Made by a program: the position numbers and the translations under genes. The notes below the pieces were generated by a model that was not told where the DNA came from, ran no database searches, and saw nothing but the letters and a program-made list of their open reading frames with translations. DNA of 64,000 nt from Brooklawnia sp963780175 (GTDB lineage: Bacteria; Actinomycetota; Actinomycetes; Propionibacteriales; Propionibacteriaceae), in NCBI GenBank assembly GCA_963780175.1, contig CAWAAT010000001.1, forward strand, positions 744,001 through 808,000, in the 5' to 3' direction. This document shows positions 42,460 through 50,163 of the stretch, piece by piece. Within the stretch, counting starts at the first letter, position 1, and each line of letters begins with the position of its first letter.

Positions 42460-43326
42460 TCAGGTCAACACGGCGACGGGACGGGAATGCTGGCCGTCCG
42501 GACGGTAGAGGGCGAGCAGGTCACCCCCAGGCCCGACGATCCCCGTGGGATCGCCCGGCACCGCAACGTCCAGACTCCGACCAAAGCCCACGTCGCGAGC
42601 CGCTTGGTCGTCCACCGTGACCACCGGGAAGCTGAGGCGCGCGGCCTCGGCCATCGACATCAGGGGTGTCGAGGCCTCGCAGTCATCCAGTTCGACCGCC
42701 CGGTCGAGCCCGTAGGCCCCTATCCTGATGCGGCGCAGCATGCTCAGGTGCCCACCGACCCCGAGGGCCTCCCCCAGGTCGCGGGCCAGCGCCCGCACGT
42801 ACGTGCCCGACGAGCACTCCACCTCGACATCAACATCGCACCACGGAGGTTCGAGGTGCATTCCGACGATCTCGAAGCGGCTCACCACCACCGGACGTGA
42901 GGCCAGGTTGACCTCTTCGCCTGCCCGGGCTCGGGCGTAGGCGCGCTTGCCGTCGACCTTGATGGCCGAGACGGTGCTGGGCCGTTGCATGATCTCACCG
43001 CGAAACGGTCCCGTTGCGGCCTGGATCGCGTCCTGGCTCAACCCCGACGCGTCGAGGCGGGACGAGAGTTCGCCCTCGGCATCGTCCGTGCTGCTCGAGG
43101 CACCCAACCTGATGGTGGCCCGATACGCCTTGTCGTGCAGGGCCAGATGGCCCAGCAACCGGGTGGCACGGTTGAGTCCGACGATCAGCACTCCGGTTGC
43201 CATCGGGTCGAGCGTGCCGGCGTGGCCCACCTTGCGGGTGCCGTAGACCCGCCGGACGCGTCCCACCACTTGGTGGGACGTCAGACCGGCGGGTTTGTCG
43301 ATGATCAGCAGCCCGTTGGCGTCCAT
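42460..43326 (-). CDS. truB: tRNA pseudouridine(55) synthase
   Basis: 288-aa TruB modifying U55 in the T-loop. N-terminal LLIDKPAGLTSHQVVGRVRR, catalytic Asp in KVGHAGTLDPMATGVLIV, and RPSTVSAIKVDGKRAYARAR. The actinobacterial C-terminal extension ends in a PUA-like stretch. Follows rbfA by 9 nt in the conserved infB-rbfA-truB order. Confidence 0.96.
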   Translation of the reverse strand: MDANGLLIIDKPAGLTSHQVVGRVRRVYGTRKVGHAGTLDPMATGVLIVGLNRATRLLGHLALHDKAYRATIRLGASSSTDDAEGELSSRLDASGLSQDAIQAATGPFRGEIMQRPSTVSAIKVDGKRAYARARAGEEVNLASRPVVVSRFEIVGMHLEPPWCDVDVEVECSSGTYVRALARDLGEALGVGGHLSMLRRIRIGAYGLDRAVELDDCEASTPLMSMAEAARLSFPVVTVDDQAARDVGFGRSLDVAVPGDPTGIVGPGGDLLALYRPDGQHSRPVAVLT

Positions 43327-43335
43327 GGCTCAAGC

Positions 43336-43803
43336 TCAGTCGTCGGCTGGTTCGTCCGGTTCGGCAAGGGTGCGGTACGGGTCTGCCTCACCAGCGAACT
43401 GCGCGCCGGCGCGACGAGCCGCCAGATCTGCGTCGCTCTCGCGCACCCGGGCCAGCAGGTCGGCCATGTCCTGGGCGGACTTCTCGGTGGCGTCCACCAC
43501 GAAGGCCAGCGTTGGGGTGAACTTGAGCCCCAACTGCTGACCGATGGTGGTGCGCAACAGCCCCTTCGCCGACTCCAGTGCAGCCGCTGTGTCGCTCACT
43601 CCGCCCGCCGCGTCGATCTCACGGCCGTCCAACGATCGTCCGAGGTCGGTGTAGAAAATGGTGGCTTCTCGACCATCACCGGTCAGCCGCACATCGGTGA
43701 CGGTGACGAATCCCAACCGCGGATCCTTGATTCGTCGCTCCAGCATCTGGGCCACGATCCTGCGGATCTGGTCCTCCAGCTTGGCGATGCGGGGATTGGT
43801 CAT
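43336..43803 (-). CDS. rbfA: Ribosome-binding factor A
   Basis: 155-aa KH-like 30S maturation factor. RIAKLEDQIRRIVAQMLERR and KDPRLGFVTVTDVRLTGDGR are diagnostic, and the tail is acidic. The ATG at 43803 has GGGAGGA 3 nt upstream; a longer open frame runs into infB and is not used. Confidence 0.95.
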   Translation of the reverse strand: MTNPRIAKLEDQIRRIVAQMLERRIKDPRLGFVTVTDVRLTGDGREATIFYTDLGRSLDGREIDAAGGVSDTAAALESAKGLLRTTIGQQLGLKFTPTLAFVVDATEKSAQDMADLLARVRESDADLAARRAGAQFAGEADPYRTLAEPDEPADD

Positions 43804-43823
43804 GAGTCCTCCCTGAGTTGGCC

Positions 43824-43861
43824 GGACGCGGGACGAGGCACAATCGCCCCGCCCCGCGTCC
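43824..43861 (-). terminator. Hairpin between infB and rbfA
   Basis: GGACGCGGG/CCCGCGTCC, a perfect 9-bp stem around a 20-nt loop, lies 10 nt after the infB stop and 20 nt before the rbfA ATG. With no U-tract it may be a partial terminator or RNA-processing element that sets infB:rbfA ratio. Confidence 0.5.
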
Positions 43862-43871
43862 AATTGTTCGA

Positions 43872-46800
43872 TCAGTCGCGCGCCTTCTCGACCATCTCGT
43901 AGGTCTCGATGAAATCGCCGACCTGGATGTCGTTGAAGTTGTGCAGCGTCAGACCACACTCGTAACCCTCACGAACATCGGTGACGTCATCCTTCTCACG
44001 ACGCAGCGAGGCGATCGTGGACTCAGCGACCACCACCCCGTCACGCAGCAGGCGTGCCTTCGCGTTGCGACGCACGTGACCGTCGATGATCATACAGCCC
44101 GCGATGTTGCCGAACTTGGAGCTGCGGAAGACCTCGCGAATCTCTGCGCGGCCCTGCGTCTTCTCCTCGAAGATCGGCTTGAGCATGCCCTTCAGCGCGG
44201 CCTCGATCTCGTCGATCGCATCGTAGATGACCGAGTAGTAGCGGATGTCGACGTTCTCCTGGTCGGCCATCCGGGCGGCTTGCACGGTCGGACGAACGTT
44301 GAAGCCGATGATCACCGCGTGCGGGGTGGACGCGGCCGCCAGCGACACGTTGGTCTCGGTGATCGCACCGACACCGCGGTCGATGACCCGCAGGCTGACC
44401 TCGTCGCTGACCTCGATCTTCGCGAGGGCATCCTCGAGGGCCTCCACGGAACCGGCACCGTCGCCCTTGAGGATCAACGTCAGCTCGCTCGCTTCACCCT
44501 TCTCAAGCTGCTCGAACAGCTCCTCAAGGGTCTTGCGACGAGACGACGACGCCTGCTGGGCCGCCCGCCGCATGGTGTCACGCTTGGCAGCGATCTGGCG
44601 AGCCATCCGATCGTCCTCCACCACCAGGAAGCTGTCACCGGCACCTGGCACGCTGGTCAGACCGAGCACCTGGACCGGCATCGACGGCGGAGCCTCGTCG
44701 ATCGTCTCGCCCCTGTCGTTCATCATGGCGCGGACGCGTCCGTGGGCAGGCCCGGCCACGATGGAATCACCGCGCCGCAGCGTCCCGCGCTGAATCAGCA
44801 CGGTTGCCACCGGACCACGGCCCTGGTCAAGGTGCGCCTCGATGGCAACACCCTGGGCGTCCATGGTCGGGTTGGCCCGCATGTCGAGCGCCGCATCGGC
44901 CGTCAGGATGATGGCCTCCAGCAGCTCGTCCAGTCCCTGCCTGGTGATCGCGGAGACGTCGACGAACATGACGTCGCCGCCGTACTCCTCGGGCGTGAGA
45001 CCGAACTCCATCAGCTGACCGCGAACCTTGACGGGGTCGGCATCCGGCTTGTCGACCTTGTTGACGGCCACCACGATGGGCACCTCGGCCGCCTTGGCGT
45101 GGTTGAGCGCCTCAATGGTCTGCGGCATCACGCCGTCGTCGGCAGCCACCACGAGCACCGCGATGTCGGTCGACTTCGCGCCACGGGCACGCATGGCCGT
45201 GAAGGCCTCGTGACCCGGGGTGTCGATGAAGGTGATCGCTCGCTCCTGGCCGTCCACCACGGTGTCGATCTGGTAGGCACCGATGGACTGCGTGATGCCA
45301 CCGGCCTCCTTGCCCTGCACATTGGTGTGGCGCAAGGCGTCCAGCAGCTTGGTCTTGCCGTGGTCGACGTGTCCCATGACCGTCACGACCGGCGGACGGG
45401 CAGCCAGGTCCTCCTCGCCGCCCTCGTTCTCACCGAACTCGAGGTCAAAGCTGGACAGCAGTTCGCGGTCCTCGTCCTCCGGGCTGACCACCTGGATGCG
45501 GTAGTTCAGCTCGTTGCCGAGGATCTCGAGCGTCTCGTCGGGCACCGACTGGGTCGCGGTGATCATCTCGCCGAGGTTGAACAAGACCTGCACCAACTGC
45601 GCCGCATCCACGTTGATCTTCTCGGCGAGGTCGGTCAACGACGAACCTCGACGCAGCCGCACGACCTGACCGTCACCCTGCCTGATGCGCACGCCACCGA
45701 TCGTGGGCGCCTGCATCTCGTCAAACTCTTGACGACGCTGCTTCTTCGATTTGCGTCCGCGACGGCTGGCCCCTGCCCGACCGAAAGCGCCCTGGGTTCC
45801 CCCACGACCGCCCCGACCGCCACGACCGGCGCCACCCGCTGCTCCACCCGGGCCACCGGGACCACCTGGACCACCGGCACCCATACCTGGACCACCGGTG
45901 CCACGACCACGACCGGGGCCTCCTGGACGCCCACCGCGGGCGGGGGCCTGCTGGCCTCCCAGAGTCGGGTTGGCGTGCTTGGGCATCATTGCCGGATTCG
46001 GACGCGGCAGTCCGCCGGTCCCACCGGGGCGCGGCATCCGATCGCCACCAGCACCTGCCGGACGGGGACCACGTTGTTGCTCGCCTGGGCGCGGGGCAGC
46101 ACCCGGGCGACCGCCGGGAGCCTGCGGGCGACGTGGCTGACCCATCCCTTGCGAAGCCGAGAAGGGGTTGTTGCCGGGACGAGGAGTGCCGGTACGTCGA
46201 GCAGCAGCCGGGGCGGGACCCGGGCGGGGGCCGGGCGTGACAGCTCCGGGCGTGGGAGCACCGCCGGGGCCGGTCGGGCGCGGGCGAGGCGTCGGACGTG
46301 AGCCACCATCAGAGGGGCCAGCGGCGGCGGGCCGGGCAGGGCTGGGGGCTCCGGGAGAACCAGTCCCTCCGGGCCGTGGGCCTGCGGCCGGCCGAGGAGC
46401 CGAAGGGTCGACGCGGGCTGGGCGCTGGGTGGGTAGTTGGCTGGGAACCGCCGGCCGGACACGTTCCGGCACCGGTGACGTGGCAGCCGGGCGCGGACCC
46501 GGCGCCGGCACCGGTGCACCTGGGCGCGCCACGGGGCCTGGTGAGGCCGGGCGAGGTCCCGGAGTGCGCTGCGCAGGACGGGGGGCCACCTTGGCCTCAC
46601 CGACGCCGGCCGGTGCATCGGCTCCAGCCATCGGTGTTGTGGGGGTCACTGCAGGGGTGACCGCGGGGGGCGCCGCAGTGACGCTCACACCGTCTGTCAC
46701 CGGCGCCTGAGGGGCGCTGGCCTGACTCGCGCCCTTGGACGCATTCTTCACTTTCTCGCTCACCCTGCGAACCACGGGCGCCTCAATTGTCGAGGACGCC

Positions 46801-46898
46801 GATCGGACGAATTCGCCCATCTCGTTCAGGGTACTGAGAAGTTCCTTGCTTTCCAGTCCAAGCTCCTTTGCGAGCTCGTAGACACGGACCTTGGCCAC
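43872..46898 (-). CDS. infB: Translation initiation factor IF-2
   Basis: 1008-aa GTPase that brings initiator tRNA to the 30S P site. N-terminal IF2N helix bundle VRVYELAKELGLESKELLS (to about 50), then about 330 residues of Pro/Gly/Ala/Arg-rich low-complexity sequence, then the GTPase with GHVDHGKTKLLDALR, DTPGHEAF and NKVDKPDADP. Domains II to IV follow, ending DFIETYEMVEKARD. The GTG start has AAGGAG 4 nt upstream. The long linker is typical of actinobacterial IF-2. Confidence 0.97.
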   Translation of the reverse strand: MAKVRVYELAKELGLESKELLSTLNEMGEFVRSASSTIEAPVVRRVSEKVKNASKGASQASAPQAPVTDGVSVTAAPPAVTPAVTPTTPMAGADAPAGVGEAKVAPRPAQRTPGPRPASPGPVARPGAPVPAPGPRPAATSPVPERVRPAVPSQLPTQRPARVDPSAPRPAAGPRPGGTGSPGAPSPARPAAAGPSDGGSRPTPRPRPTGPGGAPTPGAVTPGPRPGPAPAAARRTGTPRPGNNPFSASQGMGQPRRPQAPGGRPGAAPRPGEQQRGPRPAGAGGDRMPRPGGTGGLPRPNPAMMPKHANPTLGGQQAPARGGRPGGPGRGRGTGGPGMGAGGPGGPGGPGGAAGGAGRGGRGGRGGTQGAFGRAGASRRGRKSKKQRRQEFDEMQAPTIGGVRIRQGDGQVVRLRRGSSLTDLAEKINVDAAQLVQVLFNLGEMITATQSVPDETLEILGNELNYRIQVVSPEDEDRELLSSFDLEFGENEGGEEDLAARPPVVTVMGHVDHGKTKLLDALRHTNVQGKEAGGITQSIGAYQIDTVVDGQERAITFIDTPGHEAFTAMRARGAKSTDIAVLVVAADDGVMPQTIEALNHAKAAEVPIVVAVNKVDKPDADPVKVRGQLMEFGLTPEEYGGDVMFVDVSAITRQGLDELLEAIILTADAALDMRANPTMDAQGVAIEAHLDQGRGPVATVLIQRGTLRRGDSIVAGPAHGRVRAMMNDRGETIDEAPPSMPVQVLGLTSVPGAGDSFLVVEDDRMARQIAAKRDTMRRAAQQASSSRRKTLEELFEQLEKGEASELTLILKGDGAGSVEALEDALAKIEVSDEVSLRVIDRGVGAITETNVSLAAASTPHAVIIGFNVRPTVQAARMADQENVDIRYYSVIYDAIDEIEAALKGMLKPIFEEKTQGRAEIREVFRSSKFGNIAGCMIIDGHVRRNAKARLLRDGVVVAESTIASLRREKDDVTDVREGYECGLTLHNFNDIQVGDFIETYEMVEKARD

Positions 46899-47199
46899 TG
46901 ATCTCCTTCAGGTCAAGGCCCGAGGCCAAGACCACTAGTTGTTGATTGTGCTCATTGCGGCGTACTCATCGAGTGGTCATGAGCAGTAGCCCACCTTCTT
47001 GCTTGGCGTGATCACGGCAACACCCCGGCACCCGCCCGGACCTGACCGCACGTGTGGTGCGACACCAGGAAGGGTAGGGCTGAGGGTCTTCGGGAACGTC
47101 CCTAAAGGCACGCAGAGAAGAGTTTATCGCTCTTTCGTCCCCATTGACCAAACGAGACCATCCGTGTCCTGGCAACCGACGCCGAACCCAGATGCCGAC
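46899..47199 (-). other. 301-bp gap between ylxR and infB
   Basis: No gene is supported. It holds an infB promoter (47121-47150) and a leader of about 215 nt. GACCACT (46930-46936) and AGTGGTC (46972-46978) could close a long-range 7-bp stem near the infB start. Confidence 0.5.
47121..47150 (-). promoter_or_regulatory. Promoter of infB-rbfA-truB
   Basis: Minus strand TGGTCA (47150-47145), an 18-nt spacer and TAAACT (47126-47121); TTGGTC one base upstream is an alternative -35 with 19-nt spacing. Gives infB its own start separate from rimP-nusA-ylxR. Confidence 0.5.
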
Positions 47200-47460
47200 T
47201 CACCCCAGCTGGTCGCTCAGGTCGTCCAGAACGCTGTCGTTGACCTTGGCTCGCAGGCTCCGCGAAAAAGCGGCACGCTTTCGCGCCTGGGCCAGGCAGG
47301 ACGCGTCCACATGCAGCCACGCCCCCCTGCCGCCACGAGGCCGGCGCTGATCGAGATCGGCCATCAGGATCCCGTCGACGAGAGTGAAGCGCGTCAACTC
47401 CTGGGCCGGGACGACCTTTCGGCAGCCGACACAGGTACGCATCGGCGGTCGGAGGCCCAC
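47200..47460 (-). CDS. YlxR family RNA-binding protein (RnpM-like)
   Basis: 86-aa YlxR/DUF448 protein: MRTCVGCRKVVPAQELTRF, GRGAWLHVDASCLAQARKR and a C-terminal helix. Bacillus YlxR (RnpM) binds the RNA of RNase P. Starts 4 nt after nusA at a GTG, with an in-frame ATG six codons later (47442) as an alternative. Conserved nusA-ylxR-infB order. Confidence 0.93.
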   Translation of the reverse strand: MGLRPPMRTCVGCRKVVPAQELTRFTLVDGILMADLDQRRPRGGRGAWLHVDASCLAQARKRAAFSRSLRAKVNDSVLDDLSDQLG

Positions 47461-47464
47461 CAGA

Positions 47465-48442
47465 TCACGGGCCTTCCGGTGCGGTGTCTGATCTGATGTC
47501 GATGCGCCAGCCCGTCAAGCGGGCGGCGAGACGGGCGTTCTGGCCCTCCCGCCCAATGGCCAGGCTCAGCTGGTAGTCAGGCACGATCACCCTGGCAGTG
47601 CGGGCAGCCAGATCCACCACGGTGACCTTGCTCACCTTGGCCGGGCTGAGGGCGTGGGCGACGAAAGTGGCCGGGTCTGCGTCCCAGTCAACGATGTCGA
47701 TCTTCTCCTCATTCAGCTCGTGCATGACGGCTCGGACGCGCTGCCCCATCGGGCCGATGCAGGCCCCCTTGGCATTGACCTCGGGACTCTTGGAGTGCAC
47801 GGCGATCTTCGTGCGATGGCCCGCCTCCCGGGCGATCTCCTTGATCTCCACGATGCCTTGTTCGATCTCGGGAACCTCCAGGGCGAAGAGCTTCTTCACC
47901 AGGTTGGGATGGGTCCGGCTGACGACCACCTGGGGTCCGCGCAACTCCTTGCGGACGCTGACCACGTACACCCGAATCCGCTTGCCATGGCTGTACACCT
48001 CGCCGGGCGACTGCTCGGCCACCGGCATGATGGCCTCGATCTGACCCAGGTCGACCCGCACGGTCCTCGAGTCACGGTCCTGCTGGATCACTCCGGTCAG
48101 GATGTCGCCCTCGGATGCCGCGAAACGGCCGTACTTCTGCTCGTCCTCATGCTCGCGCAGCCGCTGGAAGATCACCTGGCGCGCGGTGAAGGCGGCCACC
48201 CGTCCGAAATCGCTGGGCGTGTCGTCGTACTCCCCGACGGCTTTCCCCTCCTCGTCGAGTTCGGGAACCATGACGCGCACGGACCCCGTCTTGCGATCAA
48301 GGCTGACGCGAGCTCCGGGGTGGGCATCCTCCGTCTTCTGGTATGCGTTGAGCAGGGCCTCCTCAAGGGCCTTGATCAGGTAATCGAGCGGAATCTCCTT
48401 GTCACGCTCGATGGCACGAAGCGCCAACAGATCGATATCCAT
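47465..48442 (-). CDS. nusA: Transcription termination/antitermination protein NusA
   Basis: 325-aa NusA: N-terminal RNA-polymerase-binding domain, S1 domain (EGDILTGVIQQDRDSRTVRV), then two KH domains (VNAKGACIGPMGQRVRAVMH and LSLAIGREGQNARLAARLTG). It lacks the extra C-terminal repeats of E. coli NusA, as usual in actinobacteria. Starts 6 nt after rimP. Confidence 0.97.
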   Translation of the reverse strand: MDIDLLALRAIERDKEIPLDYLIKALEEALLNAYQKTEDAHPGARVSLDRKTGSVRVMVPELDEEGKAVGEYDDTPSDFGRVAAFTARQVIFQRLREHEDEQKYGRFAASEGDILTGVIQQDRDSRTVRVDLGQIEAIMPVAEQSPGEVYSHGKRIRVYVVSVRKELRGPQVVVSRTHPNLVKKLFALEVPEIEQGIVEIKEIAREAGHRTKIAVHSKSPEVNAKGACIGPMGQRVRAVMHELNEEKIDIVDWDADPATFVAHALSPAKVSKVTVVDLAARTARVIVPDYQLSLAIGREGQNARLAARLTGWRIDIRSDTAPEGP

Positions 48443-48448
48443 CGCGGC

Positions 48449-49006
48449 TCACTCACTCTCGTCATCGGTGTCGTCGTCCTCGTCGCCGTCGGTGTCGTCG
48501 TCGTCCTGGTCATCGCCCCAGTTCGGCGCTTCTCCGACTGCCGCCGGGCGGCGATTCATCTCGATCTGGACGACCGCCATGGCCACCTGGTCAAGCTGGA
48601 CGCTGCGTGACTGACCCGCCACGTCGAGGACGACGCAGACGTCATCGGCCGAGACGATCCGACCCGTCAGCTGGCTGGCGTCGGAAAGGGTGAGGGCCAG
48701 CAGGCGCCCGACGTTGCGCCGGTAATGCACGGGACGGGTGAGGGGCCGCGAGACGCCGCGGGAGCTGACTTCCAGGGTGTAGGGCGCCTCGCCCATGATG
48801 TCCGAGCCGTCCAGGGCATGCGAGATGGCGCGGGTTGCGGCAGCGATCTCGTCAAGAGTCGGTCCGGTACCGGCAGGGCCGTCACCATCGACGATGACCC
48901 GGACCATGCTTCGGCGACCGGCCTGCGCGACCTCCAGGTCGTCCAGCTCGAGGCTGTGACCGGACAGGATGGCGGCCAACAGCTCGCTGAGCCCGGGGTA
49001 CTTCAT
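48449..49006 (-). CDS. rimP: Ribosome maturation factor RimP
   Basis: 185-aa 30S assembly factor. YTLEVSSRGVSRPLTRPVHYRR is the family signature and the second domain follows. The last 25 or so residues are almost entirely Asp/Glu (NWGDDQDDDDTDGDEDDDTD), an acidic tail seen in some actinobacteria. GAGGA precedes the ATG. First gene of rimP-nusA-ylxR, with a structured leader. Confidence 0.95.
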   Translation of the reverse strand: MKYPGLSELLAAILSGHSLELDDLEVAQAGRRSMVRVIVDGDGPAGTGPTLDEIAAATRAISHALDGSDIMGEAPYTLEVSSRGVSRPLTRPVHYRRNVGRLLALTLSDASQLTGRIVSADDVCVVLDVAGQSRSVQLDQVAMAVVQIEMNRRPAAVGEAPNWGDDQDDDDTDGDEDDDTDDESE

Positions 49007-49018
49007 GGGGGTCCTCTT

Positions 49019-49051
49019 GTCCGATGAAATTGCGTATATCGGACCAGTCTA
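49019..49051 (-). promoter_or_regulatory. rimP operon -10 with overlapping inverted repeat
   Basis: TAGACT (49051-49046) would start transcription near 49040. The inverted repeat GTCCGAT/ATCGGAC (49044-49038 and 49025-49019) overlaps that start point, so it may be a repressor operator or form a 5'-end hairpin. Confidence 0.4.
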
Positions 49052-49124
49052 GGGCATCGGGACACTGGGCCACGCGGGCCGAGTTCTCGCGGCAGGCCCG
49101 ACGGGCGACTGCCTGCGCGTGACC

Positions 49125-49130
49125 TAGGGT
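49125..49130 (+). promoter_or_regulatory. -10 element of the DUF4439 lipoprotein gene (leaderless)
   Basis: TAGGGT ends 6 nt before the ATG at 49137; it lies within a GTGAC...GTCAC inverted repeat (49119-49135). Confidence 0.45.
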
Positions 49131-49136
49131 GTCACC

Positions 49137-50156
49137 ATGTTCATGCCTCCCGCGTCGGGGCGCTGGCCTCGCAGGGACTTCCTGGGGCTGCTGGCCGGCG
49201 GATCAGCTGCGTCCCTGCTGGTCGCGTGCGCACCGAGTCCGCTGGTCACCCCAGCGGCAGGCCTCTCCCCGATGCCTGCCCCCACCCTCGACGACCGGCG
49301 GCGCGCCGCCGCCACCGCCGTCGCCGGCCTGGCCGTACTGGCGCAGGAATGCGCGATTCTCGCGGTGGTGGACGCTGGCGTGCACGACTGGTGTGCCGCG
49401 CTGGCCGACCAGCACCGCTCCCAGGTGCAGGTGCTCGCCCAGGCCGATCCGCTGGGTGGCGTGCAGGCCGATCACACGCCATTGGAACCGATCGGACCGG
49501 GGGCCGTGCCGACCCCGTCGGACCTGTCAAGCGCGCTGGCCCGGCTGGCCGGCCAGGAGACCGCGCTCGCCAACCTGCTGGGTCCGGCGGTTTCCGACGC
49601 AGACCAGTCGCCGAGCATGGCGCTGCTGTGGATCTCGCTGAGACTGGCCGCCCGGGTCTCCGCGGACGCCCTGGCCGGCGGGCTAGGCGCCAGTCTCGGC
49701 CCAGCCCACGTGGCCGGAGGCGCGGTGCCCGCCCAGGTCGAGGTGGGAGACCTGGTGATGGCACGTCAGGTGTTGTTGAGCCACCAACGCGCCCTGGTCT
49801 TCGGGCTGCAGGCCCTGCTGGGCCGGATCGCCTTCGACGACCCCGTCGCCGACACCTTGGGCGCACGACTGGGCGAGGCGATGCGCGAACGCGACCTCAC
49901 CGCAGCAAGCATCAGCGCGTCCGGGGACGAGCCCCAAGCGCCCTCCCCCGGCTACGAACTGCCCGGCGACGAGTTGGACCCCGCCCAGCGCGAGCCGATC
50001 TGGGGACGCCTCGAACTGGCCGTGCTCGCCGGCTGGGTGCGAGTGGCGGCCGCCGATGCCGCAGAGCGAGAGTCTGCGTGCGAGATGGCGCTGCTGCAGG
50101 CAGGACGCGCACGCAGCCACGGTGAACGACTGCCCTACTGGCCAGGTTGGGTCTGA
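49137..50156 (+). CDS. Tat-type lipoprotein with ferritin-like DUF4439 domain
   Basis: 339-aa exported protein. The N-terminus has a twin-arginine motif (RRDFLGLLAGG) and a lipobox ending LLVAC with Cys31, so it should be exported folded and lipid-anchored. The C-terminal third (about 200-335) matches the four-helix ferritin-like DUF4439 domain, a conserved partner of rimP in actinobacteria, with WGRLELAVLAGWVRVAAADA near the end. Function unknown; metal binding is possible. Divergent from rimP and convergent with proS. Confidence 0.75.
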   Translation: MFMPPASGRWPRRDFLGLLAGGSAASLLVACAPSPLVTPAAGLSPMPAPTLDDRRRAAATAVAGLAVLAQECAILAVVDAGVHDWCAALADQHRSQVQVLAQADPLGGVQADHTPLEPIGPGAVPTPSDLSSALARLAGQETALANLLGPAVSDADQSPSMALLWISLRLAARVSADALAGGLGASLGPAHVAGGAVPAQVEVGDLVMARQVLLSHQRALVFGLQALLGRIAFDDPVADTLGARLGEAMRERDLTAASISASGDEPQAPSPGYELPGDELDPAQREPIWGRLELAVLAGWVRVAAADAAERESACEMALLQAGRARSHGERLPYWPGWV

Positions 50157-50163
50157 ACGGACC

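Noticed and set aside
43818..46301. 827-codon plus-strand frame opposite infB
   Set aside because: An antisense reflection of the IF-2 gene; repeats such as TTGATTTTGA mirror the Pro/Gly/Ala linker of IF-2.
45750..46700. Possible tandem repeat region
   Set aside because: Pro/Gly/Arg-rich repeats are the coding low-complexity linker of IF-2, not a DNA repeat array or CRISPR.
46966..47175. Small minus-strand frame in the infB leader
   Set aside because: It spans the predicted promoter, has no ribosome-binding site or homology, and codon use is unlike its neighbours.
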